A stretch of 46,259 bases of DNA from SVEL01 sp964573715. Its GTDB lineage: Bacteria; Bacillota; Clostridia; Lachnospirales; Lachnospiraceae. The notes under the pieces were generated by a model. It ran no database searches, was not told the DNA's origin, and saw only the letters and a program-made list of their open reading frames with translations. A program made the translations under genes and the position numbers. This document shows, piece by piece, positions 16,077 to 24,059 of the stretch; positions within the stretch are counted from its first letter, which is position 1, and the number at the start of each line of letters is the position of its first letter. The stretch is from positions 1 to 46,259 of the forward strand of contig CAZNKR010000010.1 of the NCBI GenBank assembly GCA_964573715.1. Direction: 5' to 3'.

Positions 16077-16805
16077 TTACTCATCCCAGTTGTGATAAAC
16101 TGCCTGAACATCATCATCTTCATCTAACAAATCGAGAATTCTTGTCATTCTCTTTATATCATTCTCGTCCAAAAGTTCTACATAGTTTTGTGGAATCATA
16201 GTAACTTCTGCTTCCATCATAGGAATTTTAGCTGCTTCAAGGGCCTCTCTAACAACTGAAAAATCATCTGGATTTGTAAGGATTTCATAACTATCTTCTT
16301 CTTCCAAAAAATCCTGGGCACCAGCATCTAGGGCAATCATCATTACTTCATCTGCATCCATATCGCATTCTTCTTTTTCAATAATAATCTGACCTTTTTT
16401 ATCAAACATAAAGGATACACATCCCTGAGTTCCAACATTACCACTACCCTTTGTAAATGCATTACGAACATTTGAAGCTGTTCTGTTTTTGTTATCTGTA
16501 AGAGCATCAACAATAATAGCTGTACCGTTTGGTCCATATCCTTCGTATGTTACTGCAACGTAGTTTACACTGTTGGCATCTCCAGCGGCTTTTTTAATAC
16601 CTCTGTCAATTGTATCATTAGGCATGTTATTGGCTTTTGCCTTCGCAATAACATCTCTTAATCTGCTATTATTATCTGGATCTGCGCCGCCTTCTTTTAC
16701 TGCTACAGCTATTTCTCTACCAATAATTGTAAAAATTTTACCTTTTGCAGCATCATTTTTTTCTTTTTTGTGCTTAATATTTGCGAATTTTGAATGTCCT
16801 GACAT
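16077..16805 (-). CDS. YebC/PmpR family protein (translation/transcription regulator)
   Basis: A 242-residue protein with the N-terminal signature MSGHSKFANIKHKKEKNDAAKGK and ANNMPNDTIDRGIKKA (about residues 57-72), and an acidic C-terminus. The family is conserved in nearly all bacteria; some members act as DNA-binding regulators and others are reported to help ribosomes at difficult sequences. AAGGAG lies 7 bases before the ATG. It starts 14 bases after the CNNM gene and shares its transcript. Confidence 0.95.
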   Translation of the reverse strand: MSGHSKFANIKHKKEKNDAAKGKIFTIIGREIAVAVKEGGADPDNNSRLRDVIAKAKANNMPNDTIDRGIKKAAGDANSVNYVAVTYEGYGPNGTAIIVDALTDNKNRTASNVRNAFTKGSGNVGTQGCVSFMFDKKGQIIIEKEECDMDADEVMMIALDAGAQDFLEEEDSYEILTNPDDFSVVREALEAAKIPMMEAEVTMIPQNYVELLDENDIKRMTRILDLLDEDDDVQAVYHNWDE

Positions 16806-16819
16806 ACCTTTTCTCCTTT

Positions 16820-18175
16820 TTAGTCTTCGTTTAATTCATTATTTTCTTGATATTCTTCGTTAATTGTAAGCTTAACTAATGAAATCATTTTATTTTCAAC
16901 GGCTAATACTTCATATTTGTACTTTCCGTCATCAACTACAAATCTCTCATCATCTGATGGGATTCTATCTAATTTTGCAATCAGATAACCATTAATTGTA
17001 TCATAGTCTTCTTCATCATAAATTATAGATAATTCTTCCTCAATTTGTAAAAGAGGAGTCATACCTTTAATAAGATAAACATTATCTGACTGTTTTACAA
17101 TATTATTGTCATCTTCATCATATTCATCAAGAATATTTCCAACAATTTCTTCTAATATATCTTCCATTGCAACAATACCTGCTGTCTGTCCATATTCATC
17201 TACAACAATTTCCATATGTATCTTTTCAGACTGCATTTCTTTAAATAAAGAATCAATATTTTTGGTTTTTGGAATAAATACTGGTTTTCTTAATATGTCC
17301 TTAATATCCTTAACTAACCAATTACTTTTATCTTCTTTGTGAAGACGTTCAACTGCATCTCTTATATGAATTATTCCAATAATATTATCAATATCATCTA
17401 TAAATACCGGGAAGCGAGAATTATTGGCATCTAGCATAAAATTAACAGCCTGTTCTAGAGTAACATCGCCGTCAACTGCAACAATGCTCTTTCTGTGAGT
17501 CATAATATCTCCTGCATCTTTGTCATCTAGCTCCATGATATTAGAAATCATCTGAACTTCTCTTTCTTCTAAGACTCCTTGTTCATGACCTTCATTAACC
17601 ATCGAAATAATCTCTTCTTCTGTTACATTCTCGAGTTCTTCATTTGGGTCAATTCTAAATAATTTTAAAATAAGATTTGCTAAGCCTTCTATAATTGCTG
17701 TAAAAGGAAGCAAAATAGTCATAATTGCTGATATTGCATTGATAAATGTAAATGCAAATCCATTTGAATACTTTAAACCTAATTTTTTTGGTACCATAAC
17801 GCCTAAACACAATAAAATAATAAGCATGATAAGTATGATTGCAACTACAGAAATTCCAAAAAGAATCATATGGTTGATTTGATTACCAAAAGATGAAAGC
17901 AATACCTTGTTGATTCTTCTTATAAAGAATATGGACTGGTATCCTCCTGTAATAACTGCTATGCAGGTTGCCGTGAGCTGAATTGTATTAATAAACCTAT
18001 GTGGATTATCAATAATTTTCAAAAGCTTTAATGCCTTTTTTGATCCTTCATCTGCCTTCTTTTGAATTTCTGATTCGTTGATGTTCTTAACTGCAGAACC
18101 GAATCCATACATCATAATGTTTATGAAAATAAAAATTAAAAACAATATGATACCGTAAATGGGACTACTGTCCAT
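16820..18175 (-). CDS. CNNM/CorC-type transmembrane protein with CBS pair (hemolysin family)
   Basis: A 451-residue membrane protein. The N-terminal DUF21/CNNM part has several hydrophobic segments (about residues 5-25, 60-80, 95-125, 135-165). A CBS pair follows (about 205-325; DIMTHRKSIVAVDGDVTLEQAV), then the CorC_HlyC domain (about 350-430) beginning after EIVVDEYGQTAGIVAMEDILEEIVG. Members are linked to Mg2+ or Co2+ transport; the old name hemolysin is not informative. AAGGAG lies about 11 bases before the ATG. It leads a two-gene operon with yebC. Confidence 0.92.
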   Translation of the reverse strand: MDSSPIYGIILFLIFIFINIMMYGFGSAVKNINESEIQKKADEGSKKALKLLKIIDNPHRFINTIQLTATCIAVITGGYQSIFFIRRINKVLLSSFGNQINHMILFGISVVAIILIMLIILLCLGVMVPKKLGLKYSNGFAFTFINAISAIMTILLPFTAIIEGLANLILKLFRIDPNEELENVTEEEIISMVNEGHEQGVLEEREVQMISNIMELDDKDAGDIMTHRKSIVAVDGDVTLEQAVNFMLDANNSRFPVFIDDIDNIIGIIHIRDAVERLHKEDKSNWLVKDIKDILRKPVFIPKTKNIDSLFKEMQSEKIHMEIVVDEYGQTAGIVAMEDILEEIVGNILDEYDEDDNNIVKQSDNVYLIKGMTPLLQIEEELSIIYDEEDYDTINGYLIAKLDRIPSDDERFVVDDGKYKYEVLAVENKMISLVKLTINEEYQENNELNED

Positions 18176-18367
18176 TATATAACCTACTCCTTCGTTACTA
18201 AATTTGCAGATAATAATCCGCCGATAGATAAATATACCATATATTTCAATTATTCGTCAACACCACATTTTTTTTACCTATGTATCTAGCTCAAGACTAA
18301 TTAATAATGCATGGTTTACTTTAAACACTCCAATCAAATACTATTCTCTTAAAGTGTTTCCCAATAT

Positions 18368-19888
18368 TTATATATTATACAAATCAGTTAATGCTAAAAT
18401 TATATCACTTGGCATCATTGAATATATACCTTTTTTATCCTTAGCTATATCTCCTGCTAATCCATGAATGTAAGGTGCCATATAAGAAGCCTCTTGCACC
18501 TTATGGCCTATTGCTATAAGTCCCGCTGTAATTCCTGCTAATACATCTCCCGAACCGGCCTTTGCCATTCCACTATTTCCTGAAATATTAATATAGGTTT
18601 CACCAAAACTATTTGTTATTACGGTTTTTGTATCCTTCATAACAAGATTAATTTTATATCTACTAGCAGTTTCTTTAGCTGTAGCTATCATTCTTTGTTT
18701 TATTTCATCTATTGATTTATTAATAAATTTAGATAGTTCGAAAAGATGTGGTGTGATAATCACATTTTCATGCAACAAATCTTTTTTTAAGTAATTCATA
18801 GATAATACATTTATTCCGTCAGCATCTATAACCAATGGTTTTTTTGATAAAAGGCAACTTTCTAATATTTTTGAAGTTCGTTTGCTACATCCCATTCCTG
18901 GACCAGCTAAAACTACTGTTGACCAGGAAATTGCTTCTAAAATCATATTTTTCATTTCTGTTTCATCATCTGGAATAACAGATACAATGGCCTCTGGTAA
19001 CATATTATTAATGACCTGTTTATTATTATTTGTTGTAATGATTTTAATTAGTCCACAGCCAAGTGTAAAGGCTGCTTTTGTAGCTAATAATGCTGCTCCA
19101 CACATATCCTCATTGCCGGCAAAAATCAATAATTTACCATAAGAACCTTTATTGGTATTAGCTTTTCTAGGCAAAAATATTTTATGAATATCTTCTTTTT
19201 CTAAATAGTAGGTTTTATCCACAAAATCATATGCTTTATCAGCAAAACCAATATTTATGGTATGTATATCTCCTGTATAATCTGCTCCTTCATACAGTAT
19301 GAGTCCACATTTATTCTTTCCAAAAGTATAAGTTTCATTAGCCTTTATAGCCACCCCTAAAATATGTGCATCAGTTGCATCAACACCAGATGGAATATCT
19401 ATTGCTATCTTATAGGCGTGTGTAAGATTTATCATATTAATTATGGTCTTATAATAACCTTCAATTTCTCTAGTTAGACCAATCCCGAAAATTCCATCTA
19501 TAATAACATCATATTCATTAAAAATATTTTGTTGTTTGTCTTTACTTAAATTGTCATTAATATAAATAACCTTTATCCCAAGATTATTAATTATATTAAG
19601 CTGTACGTTAAACTCCTCACTACATTTAATCAAATCTCCTAGAATATATACAGAAAGATTATAATATCCAAGTGTCTTTAATATTTTAATGGTGCATAAA
19701 CCATCTGCACCATTATTTCCAATTCCACAAACGGCTGTAATATTTTTACTTTTTTCAAATCTATAACATATTCCCATTGCTACTGAATATGCGGCACGTT
19801 CCTGTAAAACAAGAGAAGGTACACCAATATTATTTATTGTATAATTATCAACATATTTTGAGCCTTTCGAGTCAAGTAAAAAATCCAT
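18368..19888 (-). CDS. nnrDE: Bifunctional NAD(P)H-hydrate epimerase / ADP-dependent dehydratase
   Basis: A 506-residue fusion. The N-terminal epimerase (NnrE/YjeF_N, about 1-210) shows GIGNNGADGL and AIDIPSGVDATD; the C-terminal ADP-dependent dehydratase (NnrD, about 225-505) shows GSYGKLLIFAG, AGPGMG and the nucleotide loop AGSGDVLAGITAG. It repairs damaged NAD(P)H hydrates. Its ATG overlaps the acpS stop (TAATG), with GAGGTGAT just upstream, indicating translational coupling. This acpS-nnr pairing is common in Firmicutes. Confidence 0.95.
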   Translation of the reverse strand: MDFLLDSKGSKYVDNYTINNIGVPSLVLQERAAYSVAMGICYRFEKSKNITAVCGIGNNGADGLCTIKILKTLGYYNLSVYILGDLIKCSEEFNVQLNIINNLGIKVIYINDNLSKDKQQNIFNEYDVIIDGIFGIGLTREIEGYYKTIINMINLTHAYKIAIDIPSGVDATDAHILGVAIKANETYTFGKNKCGLILYEGADYTGDIHTINIGFADKAYDFVDKTYYLEKEDIHKIFLPRKANTNKGSYGKLLIFAGNEDMCGAALLATKAAFTLGCGLIKIITTNNNKQVINNMLPEAIVSVIPDDETEMKNMILEAISWSTVVLAGPGMGCSKRTSKILESCLLSKKPLVIDADGINVLSMNYLKKDLLHENVIITPHLFELSKFINKSIDEIKQRMIATAKETASRYKINLVMKDTKTVITNSFGETYINISGNSGMAKAGSGDVLAGITAGLIAIGHKVQEASYMAPYIHGLAGDIAKDKKGIYSMMPSDIILALTDLYNI

Positions 19889-20256
19889 TAATTATCACCT
19901 CTTTCTGCAATTACATAGGCTATAGCATATGACTTAATATTCGAAATACTAACATGAAATCTATCAATTCCTAACTCTATAGCTTTATCTTTAGCCTTTC
20001 CATTTAGCACTATATATGGCGCACCTAGTTCATTTCTAAGCACTTCTATTTCCTTCATTTCAAAGCCACGAAATCCAGTTCCAAAGGCCTTTGCAACACT
20101 TTCCTTGGCAGCAAAATTTGAAGCAATACTTTGCATATTTTCTTTTAAAAAATCAATCTCACCATCCGAAAAAAAATGCGTTAAGAAAGAACCTGTAGTA
20201 CAGGCTTTCTTTACGCGTTCTACTTCAATTATATCTGTTCCAATTCCAACTATCAT
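19888..20256 (-). CDS. acpS: Holo-[acyl-carrier-protein] synthase
   Basis: A 122-residue protein, the usual size. It transfers 4'-phosphopantetheine from CoA to acyl carrier protein. The family signatures GIGTDIIEVERVKKA (residues 4-18) with the metal-binding aspartate, and NFAAKESVAKAFGTGFRG (about 48-65) with the metal-binding glutamate, are intact. AAGGAC lies 10 bases before the ATG; the gene begins one base after the upstream unknown gene and overlaps nnrDE by one base. Confidence 0.97.
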   Translation of the reverse strand: MIVGIGTDIIEVERVKKACTTGSFLTHFFSDGEIDFLKENMQSIASNFAAKESVAKAFGTGFRGFEMKEIEVLRNELGAPYIVLNGKAKDKAIELGIDRFHVSISNIKSYAIAYVIAERGDN

Positions 20257-20257
20257 A

Positions 20258-20875
20258 TTAGTAATTGTCCTTAAACTTTCTATATTGGATTAATACTTCT
20301 TTATCAAATGTATCAGATAAAAATTTGTCCATTTTTTCATTTTCATCTCTACGCTTTTCTCTAAGAAGTATACGTTTTTTAAGCTCTATTCGTGTATCTT
20401 CAATCCACTTATCTAAACTTTCTATATCCTCTGTATTGTTGTCATATCTATTATATAATTCTTCCAAGCTACGATATGCAAGCATTGCATTTGCTTGACT
20501 AATATTATCAGGCACATCAAGCTCCTTGTCCTCAAGAAGAATAAGCTCATCATTTATTTCATCAATAAGTTCTTTGCTTTTTACTACCTTTTTGTAAGCT
20601 CTTGAATTTTCTTTTGCATCCATATTGGATACAATCTCTTTCATAAGAGTTTTCTTAAGTCCCTTAAGCTCATCTCTTTTGGTATTTATTGTACCCTGGC
20701 TTTTAAGAGCAGCATTTACCCTTTGTTCCAATACCTTGATTTCAGGTGATTTTTCATCATTATTAAAGAAGTTAAGCCATTTTCTATCAAGTGTAAGCAC
20801 TGGAACCTTGGTCCTTTTAATAAGCTTAAGAATATCATCTTTTGATATAAAATCATTTGAATCTCTTTTTGCCAT
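20258..20875 (-). CDS. Uncharacterised coiled-coil protein between rex and acpS
   Basis: A 205-residue, highly charged protein with no signal peptide or membrane segment. Residues 1-40 look globular (FISKDDILKLIKRTKVPVLTLDRKWLNFF); from about 45 to 200 it is almost continuous helix rich in K, E and D, with heptad-like spacing (about 60-105 and 140-190). I do not recognise a named family. It starts one base after the rex stop and ends one base before acpS, so it is embedded in a tightly packed rex-unknown-acpS-nnrDE operon. A cytosolic structural or adaptor role is possible but unsupported. Confidence 0.8.
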   Translation of the reverse strand: MAKRDSNDFISKDDILKLIKRTKVPVLTLDRKWLNFFNNDEKSPEIKVLEQRVNAALKSQGTINTKRDELKGLKKTLMKEIVSNMDAKENSRAYKKVVKSKELIDEINDELILLEDKELDVPDNISQANAMLAYRSLEELYNRYDNNTEDIESLDKWIEDTRIELKKRILLREKRRDENEKMDKFLSDTFDKEVLIQYRKFKDNY

Positions 20876-20876
20876 A

Positions 20877-21512
20877 TTATTTTTCTTCTTCCATTCTCTT
20901 AAGATTGTATGTAATACGCATCAAACTTTCTGATAAATGTACGCTTTCTACAATAACATCATTTGGAACATTTAAATCTGTATGTGCAAAATTCCAAAAT
21001 GCCTTTACTCCAAGTCCAACAAGCTTTTCAGCCACTTTTTTAGCTTCTGCCTTTGGAATAGTAAGTGCTGCAATATCTATTCTGTTATTTTTGGCAAACT
21101 CTTCAAGCTCAGACAATTGTCTAATCTCAATTCCACGGATTTTTTTCCCTTTTAAATCAGAATCAATGTCAAAAATACCAGTAATAACAAAGCCTCTTTT
21201 CTCGAAGTTTGCATAACCAGCAATAGCTTTTCCTAAATTTCCTGCGCCAATGATAACTAAATTATGTTTCTCATCAAGACCTAATATCTTAGCTATCTCA
21301 TCATACAGATACTTAACATTATATCCATATCCCTGCTGTCCAAACCCACCAAAGTTATTTAAATCCTGACGAATCTGAGAAGCAGTTACCTTCATACGAT
21401 CACTTAATTCGCTTGAAGAAATTCTTTCAACGCCTAATTCAATAAGCTCACCTAGATGTCTGTAGTATCTAGGTAATCTTTTAATAACCGCAGTTGATAT
21501 CTTTTCACTCAC
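20877..21512 (-). CDS. rex: Redox-sensing transcriptional repressor Rex
   Basis: A protein of about 211 residues. An N-terminal winged helix (about 5-75; RLPRYYRHLGELIELG, VTASQIRQDLNNFGGFGQQGYGY) is followed by a Rossmann NAD(H) domain (VIIGAGNLGKAIAGYANF, about 83-100) and the domain-swapped C-terminal helix. Rex represses fermentation and redox genes when NADH/NAD+ is low. The best start is GTG at 21512, with GGAGG 9 bases upstream; an in-frame TTG at 21518 is too close to that site. A Rex-like operator lies about 90 bases upstream, suggesting autoregulation. Confidence 0.96.
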   Translation of the reverse strand: MSEKISTAVIKRLPRYYRHLGELIELGVERISSSELSDRMKVTASQIRQDLNNFGGFGQQGYGYNVKYLYDEIAKILGLDEKHNLVIIGAGNLGKAIAGYANFEKRGFVITGIFDIDSDLKGKKIRGIEIRQLSELEEFAKNNRIDIAALTIPKAEAKKVAEKLVGLGVKAFWNFAHTDLNVPNDVIVESVHLSESLMRITYNLKRMEEEK

Positions 21513-21602
21513 GGTCAAATACCTCCTATTTTTTTAATCACATTTAGCCTGTTTTCTTTTGGCTACATAATAACTATTACATTATAAATAAAAAAGTCGA
21601 GA

Positions 21603-21620
21603 TTGTCAAATTTTAGACAA
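21603..21620. promoter_or_regulatory. Candidate Rex operator upstream of rex
   Basis: TTGTCAAATTTTAGACAA, an 18-bp near-palindrome with TTGT...ACAA ends. It resembles the Firmicutes Rex site (TTGTTAA-N4-TTAACAA). The position about 90 bases before rex fits autoregulation. Recognition is by eye, so binding is inferred. Confidence 0.5.
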
Positions 21621-21634
21621 ACTTTTGCACAATT

Positions 21635-21665
21635 AAAATCACGAACTACCATAGCCCGTGATTTT
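21635..21665 (-). terminator. Hairpin at the gntR stop codon, weak terminator
   Basis: A 9-bp stem AAAATCACG / CGTGATTTT with a 13-base loop that includes the gntR stop codon. The downstream T stretch is short (TTTTAATTG), so termination is likely partial. Confidence 0.5.
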
Positions 21666-22332
21666 CTATATTATTCATTGTGTTTTTTATATGTTTATCT
21701 GCTAAAAACATAGCTTTTTCTATATCCTTAGCTTTAATAGCTTCTGCTAACTCTCTATGTTCGTTATTTGAGTGCTCCACTCTGGTTTTATCCTGTAGTG
21801 TTGTTTTGCGCATTCTTTCAAGATAATGATGAAAATCTGATAAAGTATGTCTTAACATTTTGCTATTTGCTGCTTTATATATGGTTTCATGATACTGATT
21901 ATCAAGTTCTAATACAGCATCAAATTTTCCTTTTTGCATATAGTAATCAGACAAATCTAATATTTCATCTAATTCCAAAATAACATCTTCATTTATATTT
22001 TCTATTGCCTTTTTTACGCATAAGCCTTCTAACATTGAACGAATTTCATAAATATCTTTGACATCCTTTATGCTAATGCCAACAACCTTTGCTCCTTTAT
22101 TTGGAATAATTTGAACAAGTCCTTCTAATTCTAGCTGTCTTAATGCTTCTCTAACTGGTGTTCTACTTACTCCTAGCTCTTTACCAATAGCAATTTCCTT
22201 AAGCTCTTCATTCTCCGTATATTTACCACTCAATATATCTTCTCTTATATGATTAAAGACAAATCCACTAAGAGATTTCCCCTGGAAAATTTCTTCTTTT
22301 GAATCAAGTAATTCACTTAAACTTTCACTCAT
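21646..22332 (-). CDS. GntR-family (FadR/FCD-type) transcriptional regulator
   Basis: A 228-residue protein. The N-terminal winged helix (about 20-85) has IGKELGVSRTPVREALRQLELEGLVQIIPNKG, the GntR recognition motif. The C-terminal all-helical FCD domain (about 95-220) has the metal/ligand pattern DNQYHETIYKAANSK and HRELAEAIKAKD. FCD regulators usually bind small carboxylates. Its AGGTGA ribosome site overlaps the stop of the synthase gene 8 bases upstream, so it is co-transcribed with the enzyme it most likely controls. The operator candidate is the palindrome at 23767-23790. Confidence 0.92.
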   Translation of the reverse strand: MSESLSELLDSKEEIFQGKSLSGFVFNHIREDILSGKYTENEELKEIAIGKELGVSRTPVREALRQLELEGLVQIIPNKGAKVVGISIKDVKDIYEIRSMLEGLCVKKAIENINEDVILELDEILDLSDYYMQKGKFDAVLELDNQYHETIYKAANSKMLRHTLSDFHHYLERMRKTTLQDKTRVEHSNNEHRELAEAIKAKDIEKAMFLADKHIKNTMNNIENHGLW

Positions 22333-22340
22333 ATTTTCAC

Positions 22341-23732
22341 CTAACCCAATGTAATGTTAAGTTCTTCACATGTTTTTGCGATAACATCTAAAAGCTCTGA
22401 ATCTGTAATAACTGTAACACGACCTTCATCATACTGCTCATCTACCCATGATTTAACTTTTACAACTAGTTCGCTTTGTTTATCAACAGCCTTTTCATCT
22501 CTTAATTTGTAATATGTATTAATCCAATGAGCAACACCTGCAAGACCGGAAGTATTTGATACTGCAACTAATACTGGTCTATTTAAAATCTTATCTGTAT
22601 CAAAAATATTGTATATCTCTTCATTCTTAAGTAAACCATCTGCATGAATGCCGGCTCTTGTAACATTAAAAGCAGAACCAACAAAAGGTGTTCTTGATGG
22701 AATTTTATATCCAATTTCTTTTTGATAATATTCTGCAAGCTCTGTAATAACCTGAGGATTCATACCATCAAAGCCGCCTCTAAGCTGTGCATATTCAAAT
22801 ACCATAGCCTCTAATGGAGTATTTCCTGTTCTTTCTCCAATACCAAATAATGAACAGTTTACGCCACTAGCACCATATAACCATGCTGTTGTTGAGTTTG
22901 TAACTGCTTTATAGAAATCATTATGACCATGCCATTCTATTTGTTCACTTGGAACTCCTGCATGCTCCTTTAAGCCATAAATAATACCCTGTACAGATCT
23001 AGGAATTACTGCTCCAGAAAAGTTAACTCCATAGCCCATAGTATCACAAGCTCTTATTTTAACTGGAATATTATATTCCTCTTGAAGCTTCATTAATTCC
23101 AAGCAGAATGGAATAACAAAACCATGTATATCTGATCTTGTAATATCCTCTAAATGACATCTTGCAGATATACCCTGCTCTAAACAATCACGAACAACAC
23201 TTAAATAATGTTCCATACATTCTTTTCTAGTCATCTTCATCTTATAGAAAATATGATAATCTGAACAGCTAACCAAAATACCAGTTTCCTTAAGGCCGAT
23301 TTCTTTAACAAGTTCAAAATCCTTCTTGCTAGCTCTTATCCAACTTGTAACTTCCGGAAACTTATATCCTCTTTCAAGACACTTATATACTGCATCTCTA
23401 TCCTTTTTACTATATAGGAAAAACTCTGATTGTCTAATAATACCATTTGGGCCACCTAAATCATGGAAATAGTCAAACATTCTTACAATTTGTTCTGTTG
23501 TATATGGAGCACGAGACTGTTGTCCATCTCTAAATGTAGTATCTGTTATCCAAATATTCTCTGGCATTCCGTGAGGTACAATACGATCATTAAATGCAAT
23601 CTTTGGAACCTCACTATATGGAAAGAGATTTCTAAAAGTATTTGGTGTCTCTACATCTACTAAATGATATAAATGTTCCTCTAGCTGCAATAAGTTTGTA
23701 TGTGAATTCATCATCACTTGTCTATTGTCCAT
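22341..23732 (-). CDS. Re-citrate / homocitrate / 2-isopropylmalate synthase family protein
   Basis: A 463-residue acyl-transferring DRE-TIM enzyme. The catalytic R-D lies in WITDTTFRDGQQS (about residues 60-72), metal ligands in WHGHNDF (about 265-271), and the substrate region in SLFGIGERTGNTPLEAM (about 290-306). The C-terminal LeuA regulatory domain is missing, which argues against standard isopropylmalate synthase. The length and N-terminal extension resemble the Re-citrate synthase described from Clostridium kluyveri, which belongs to this family, so (Re)-citrate synthesis is the leading guess. GGAGG lies 5 bases before the ATG at 23732. It is followed by gntR and driven from a palindrome-containing promoter. 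Confidence 0.8.
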   Translation of the reverse strand: MDNRQVMMNSHTNLLQLEEHLYHLVDVETPNTFRNLFPYSEVPKIAFNDRIVPHGMPENIWITDTTFRDGQQSRAPYTTEQIVRMFDYFHDLGGPNGIIRQSEFFLYSKKDRDAVYKCLERGYKFPEVTSWIRASKKDFELVKEIGLKETGILVSCSDYHIFYKMKMTRKECMEHYLSVVRDCLEQGISARCHLEDITRSDIHGFVIPFCLELMKLQEEYNIPVKIRACDTMGYGVNFSGAVIPRSVQGIIYGLKEHAGVPSEQIEWHGHNDFYKAVTNSTTAWLYGASGVNCSLFGIGERTGNTPLEAMVFEYAQLRGGFDGMNPQVITELAEYYQKEIGYKIPSRTPFVGSAFNVTRAGIHADGLLKNEEIYNIFDTDKILNRPVLVAVSNTSGLAGVAHWINTYYKLRDEKAVDKQSELVVKVKSWVDEQYDEGRVTVITDSELLDVIAKTCEELNITLG

Positions 23733-23766
23733 TTCATCCTCCAAAATATACATATAAATTTAATTT

Positions 23767-23801
23767 TGTATAATTGTATACAATTATACACGTATTGTCA
23801 A
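23767..23801 (-). promoter_or_regulatory. Promoter with a perfect 24-bp palindromic operator
   Basis: On the minus strand, TTGACA (23801-23796), a 17-bp spacer and TACAAT (23778-23773) form an almost ideal promoter. Bases 23767-23790 are a perfect palindrome with half-site TGTATAATTGTA, covering the -10 and most of the spacer. A central TTGTATACAA is typical of FadR-subfamily GntR operators. Binding of the regulator encoded at 21646-22332 would block RNA polymerase. The 23802-24059 spacer otherwise holds the arcC terminator and a doubtful open frame. Confidence 0.75.
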
Positions 23802-23990
23802 CCGATATTAGAAATCTAGTTTTCCACAATTTCCACAAACTTTTGCACAATTTATGAATTAATAATACTTTAACATTTTATTTAACACAACTTCAAATTG
23901 TTTTCTGATTTTATCTTTCAATTCAAGTCGTTTTTTTACATTTGTAGAGATATACACAAAATATTCTAAAACCTTTAGCTTATATAAAAA

Positions 23991-24043
23991 TACCCATATA
24001 CATTTAAAATATTATTTTTAATATTTTTGTAATATATATGGGT
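23991..24043 (-). terminator. arcC terminator
   Basis: On the minus strand TACCCATATA...TGTATATGGGTA forms a long AT-rich stem with an internal palindromic loop, followed by TTTTTATAT. It begins about 17 bases past the arcC stop. Confidence 0.7.
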
Positions 24044-24059
24044 AAATGTTTTTATTATA

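Noticed and set aside
18300..18367. Terminator of nnrDE
   Set aside because: A 7-bp AAACACT/AGTGTTT stem exists, but the loop is long and no T tract follows on the minus strand.
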